Assembly: GCA_900557355.1 (NCBI GenBank)
Contig: USSR01000245.1
Location: 1-9,010 of the forward strand
Direction: 5' to 3'
Source of the DNA: an uncultured Bacteroides sp.
GTDB taxonomy: Bacteria > Bacteroidota > Bacteroidia > Bacteroidales > Bacteroidaceae
DNA length: 9,010 nt
The notes under the pieces were generated by a model. That model was not told the origin of the DNA. It searched no databases and saw only the letters and a program-made list of their open reading frames with translations. Position 1 is the first letter of the stretch. Each line of letters begins with the position of its first letter. The position numbers were made by a program, and so were the translations under genes. Positions 8,101 through 9,010 of the stretch are shown one piece after another.

Positions 8101-8413
8101 GAAATCTCCTTGGAAACGTGGTAAGTTCCCAGCTGTTCGCAGTAACAATCCTTCCATCAGAGACTGGAATGATTTTTATGCAAAGGAAATCAACTATTTG
8201 CGTCTGCGTAACTTAGTGGTAGGTTATACATTGCCGATTAAGTGGACAAAGAAAGCTTTGATACAAAAACTTAGAGTTTACTTTGAAGGTTCTAATCTGC
8301 TTTGCTGGGATAGCTTGAATGACTTTGGTTTCGACCCTGAAATCTCTTCTGTTACCGGATTCGACTATCCGCAACACAAAGTGTACACAGTTGGAGTAAA
8401 CGTAACCTTTTAA
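5159..8413 (+). CDS. SusC/RagA-family TonB-dependent outer-membrane transporter
   Basis: 1084 residues, normal length for a SusC-like protein. Order of parts: a signal peptide with a long charged N-end (1 to about 34, cut after LQAQ); a carboxypeptidase-regulatory-like beta domain (about 36-112, with VSGIVKDVTGEPLPGVNI); a TonB box region LDEVVVVGY (114-122); a plug (about 125-236) with PLYVIDG (184-190) and the family signature DIENVSILKDGAAAIYG (205-221) then AANGVVLITTK; and a 22-strand-type barrel ending in YTVGVNVTF with the usual terminal Phe. The protein would import oligosaccharides across the outer membrane, powered by TonB-ExbBD, with the SusD-like lipoprotein encoded 11 bases downstream acting as lid. 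There is no N-terminal STN domain, so it is not an anti-sigma-coupled transducer. The plug loop before PLYVIDG is short (EIRNMGT leads straight into it), as in a known subset of the family. The ATG at 5159 is supported by the signal peptide. Confidence 0.96.
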   Translation: MKHFFNELISAGNRRKNFFLLLVVLVSSAMLQAQNISVSGIVKDVTGEPLPGVNIMEKGTTNGTITDVDGKFTLSVKGTNAVLTVSFVGYASQEVSVKGKRNLDVTLKEDTELLDEVVVVGYATQKKATVAAAVSSVNNKDLARSTSTSAANALVGKVSGITARQKSGQPGTSTNLEIRNMGTPLYVIDGIMKDETAFNALDIHDIENVSILKDGAAAIYGVKAANGVVLITTKTGKKGQKPQINLNAHMGWQGWTKYPELLNAYQWKWGNYMKQANDGNLTGADNIANAKADLEKWRTGYYNPATGEDYRGYDWKGNFVSNAAPQYYVNANISGGTEKTDYYISVGHIDQDAVFKEYNYNRTNLQANFNMQLTDNLKVGFQTLGKIEQNVNPALPGGDDYFQMRNSIFNLIPTMRPYANDNPDYLNYISPTHDGARNMAAYTIDNAGKHQKDFRTIQLSANLEYKTPLPGLTAKGLLSYYYETLHQTDNEKSWNEYRYDPATQEYKVASTKTDTYRGDMRNHKVEMMGQFTLNYDRIFAKDHHVTAVAGFEFFKEDRKDLNVWQTPVENPFVENITTNANNNVSNSVRTITTASFIFRAGYSYKEKYILDFAGRYDASWRFLPGNQWGFFPSVSGAWRLSEEEFYKDSKVAEWISSIKLRASYGEMGDDMARNFNASYPDFAYLPGYGFNNGGAIISNNPLGNAPDAYTTGTAYRGIPQTGLSWMKISMMNVGFDMGFLNDRLKFEVDFFKRKRSGIPAEPTDIIYPYEAGYSVQKQNLNSDQVSGVDGMVRWNDRVSDFNYFVGVNLTLARQKTINNYGEVFLNAWDQYRWAQTNRWSNVKNGAVWMWETIGVFQTQEEIDNYPVNIDGANNVNLRPGDLIFKDVNGDGLIDDYDKRPLGYAATDYDWDRGNANKNPLLSMGINLGFEYKGIDFAADFAGGFMNTFVGDWHVKYGIGTDQMGYVYNVIDSWQHEDIFDTKSPWKRGKFPAVRSNNPSIRDWNDFYAKEINYLRLRNLVVGYTLPIKWTKKALIQKLRVYFEGSNLLCWDSLNDFGFDPEISSVTGFDYPQHKVYTVGVNVTF

Positions 8414-8424
8414 TTGAATGTAAC

Positions 8425-9010
8425 ATGAAAAAAAATAGATTATCAATAGCGTTATTATCAGGCTTATTGCTTTTCTCTTCTTGTGACAGTTGGTTGGAGC
8501 AAGAGGATAAGATGTCTTTTACGGAAAATCAAGCCTATACATCAGAAACCGGTATTAACAGTATTGCTGCCAATTTTTATGGTCGCATGAAGTATTGGCA
8601 AGATTTTGGTGCCGATGGAGATTCTTATGATCTTACTCGTTGGGATGAAGCGTCCAATAATAGTCAGTATTGGAACTTTGCAGGAAATGTAGGAACTAAC
8701 TACAGAGACTTTTATGATTATGGTTTTATCCGTGAATTAAATCTTCATATCCGTAATTTGAATACGATATCTGCCGGTTCAATTGCCGTTGATAAGTTGA
8801 AGTATTTTCAGGCAGAGGCTCGTTATTTTAGAGCTTATACCTATTTTAAGATGGTTGTTCAATACGGTGGTGTACCTTTGGTTACTGAGGTGACGGAATA
8901 TATGGAAGATCCGGCACCATTGGCTGTACCCAGAAATAAAGAGTCTGAAATTTATGATTTCATTATCAATGAAATGGATGCTATAAAAGAAGATTTCGGA
9001 ACAGCTCGTG
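8425..9010 (+). CDS. SusD/RagB-family glycan-binding outer-membrane lipoprotein (C-terminus off window)
   Basis: The frame opens with an ATG at 8425 and runs off the right edge after 195 residues. The N-terminus is a lipoprotein signal with lipobox LFSSC, Cys20 being the acylated residue. SusD hallmarks follow: CDSWLEQEDK just after the Cys, a run of helices, and AEARYFRAYTYFKMVVQYGG at about 132-151, which is the conserved TPR-like helix of the family, then VPLV. It should sit on the outer surface as the lid and capture protein of the SusC channel. The gap to susC is 11 bases, so the pair is co-transcribed. An 8-A run follows the start codon, which is common in Bacteroides lipoprotein genes and needs no frameshift to read. 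A full-length member would be about 500-650 residues, so most of the gene is missing. Confidence 0.95.
   Translation, partial: MKKNRLSIALLSGLLLFSSCDSWLEQEDKMSFTENQAYTSETGINSIAANFYGRMKYWQDFGADGDSYDLTRWDEASNNSQYWNFAGNVGTNYRDFYDYGFIRELNLHIRNLNTISAGSIAVDKLKYFQAEARYFRAYTYFKMVVQYGGVPLVTEVTEYMEDPAPLAVPRNKESEIYDFIINEMDAIKEDFGTAR

Noticed and set aside
8428..8435. Run of eight A at the susD start as a programmed slippage site
   Set aside because: The reading frame is continuous through it into a normal lipoprotein signal, and Lys-Lys-Asn starts with A-runs are common in such genes.
1..9010. Insertion sequences, tRNA or rRNA genes, integrase or attachment sites
   Set aside because: No transposase or integrase frames, terminal inverted repeats or cloverleaf-like segments were seen.

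Overview
The window looks like part of a polysaccharide utilisation locus (PUL) from a gut-type Bacteroidales bacterium, most likely Bacteroides or a close relative. The evidence is an adjacent SusC-like TonB-dependent transporter and SusD-like lipoprotein, several exported glycoside hydrolases, moderate-to-low GC, weak Shine-Dalgarno signals, and two exact matches to the Bacteroides -7 promoter element TAnnTTTG placed just upstream of genes. Species and exact locus cannot be named from the sequence alone.

Layout. Positions 1-1828 hold a two-gene minus-strand operon. The promoter-proximal gene is a secreted GH5-like (clan GH-A) glycosidase (767-1828). Four bases downstream a GH51 alpha-L-arabinofuranosidase begins (762 to 1, C-terminus beyond the left edge). 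Positions 1829-2452 are a 624-bp noncoding divergent control region. It holds a promoter facing each way, an 18-bp palindrome, a 22-bp-period array of TTAC/GTAA half-sites (about seven units), a small hairpin, and a T-rich zone with repeated GCA-(A)T(n) motifs. On the plus strand follow a large secreted protein of a family I cannot name, probably a helical-toroid carbohydrate-active enzyme with a C-terminal sorting-like domain (2453-4987), then susC (5159-8413) and susD (8425 to beyond the right edge).

How the genes fit together (inference from PUL biology). The SusC/SusD pair would capture an oligosaccharide at the outer membrane and import it. The exported enzymes would trim it in the periplasm or at the cell surface. 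The GH51 enzyme points to an arabinose-containing glycan (arabinan, arabinoxylan, arabinogalactan or a pectin side chain). The GH5-like enzyme and the unrecognised large enzyme would act on the backbone or other linkages. SusC has no STN domain, so sigma/anti-sigma transduction through it is unlikely; no regulator gene lies in the window.

Most notable. (1) The strictly 22-bp-periodic, internally dyad-symmetric array between the divergent operons, which looks like a multi-site protein-binding platform and which I cannot match to a known element. (2) The unrecognised 844-residue enzyme with a type IX-secretion-like C-terminal domain. (3) Its start should be at 2453, not at the upstream in-frame ATG at 2366, which lies ahead of the likely promoter.
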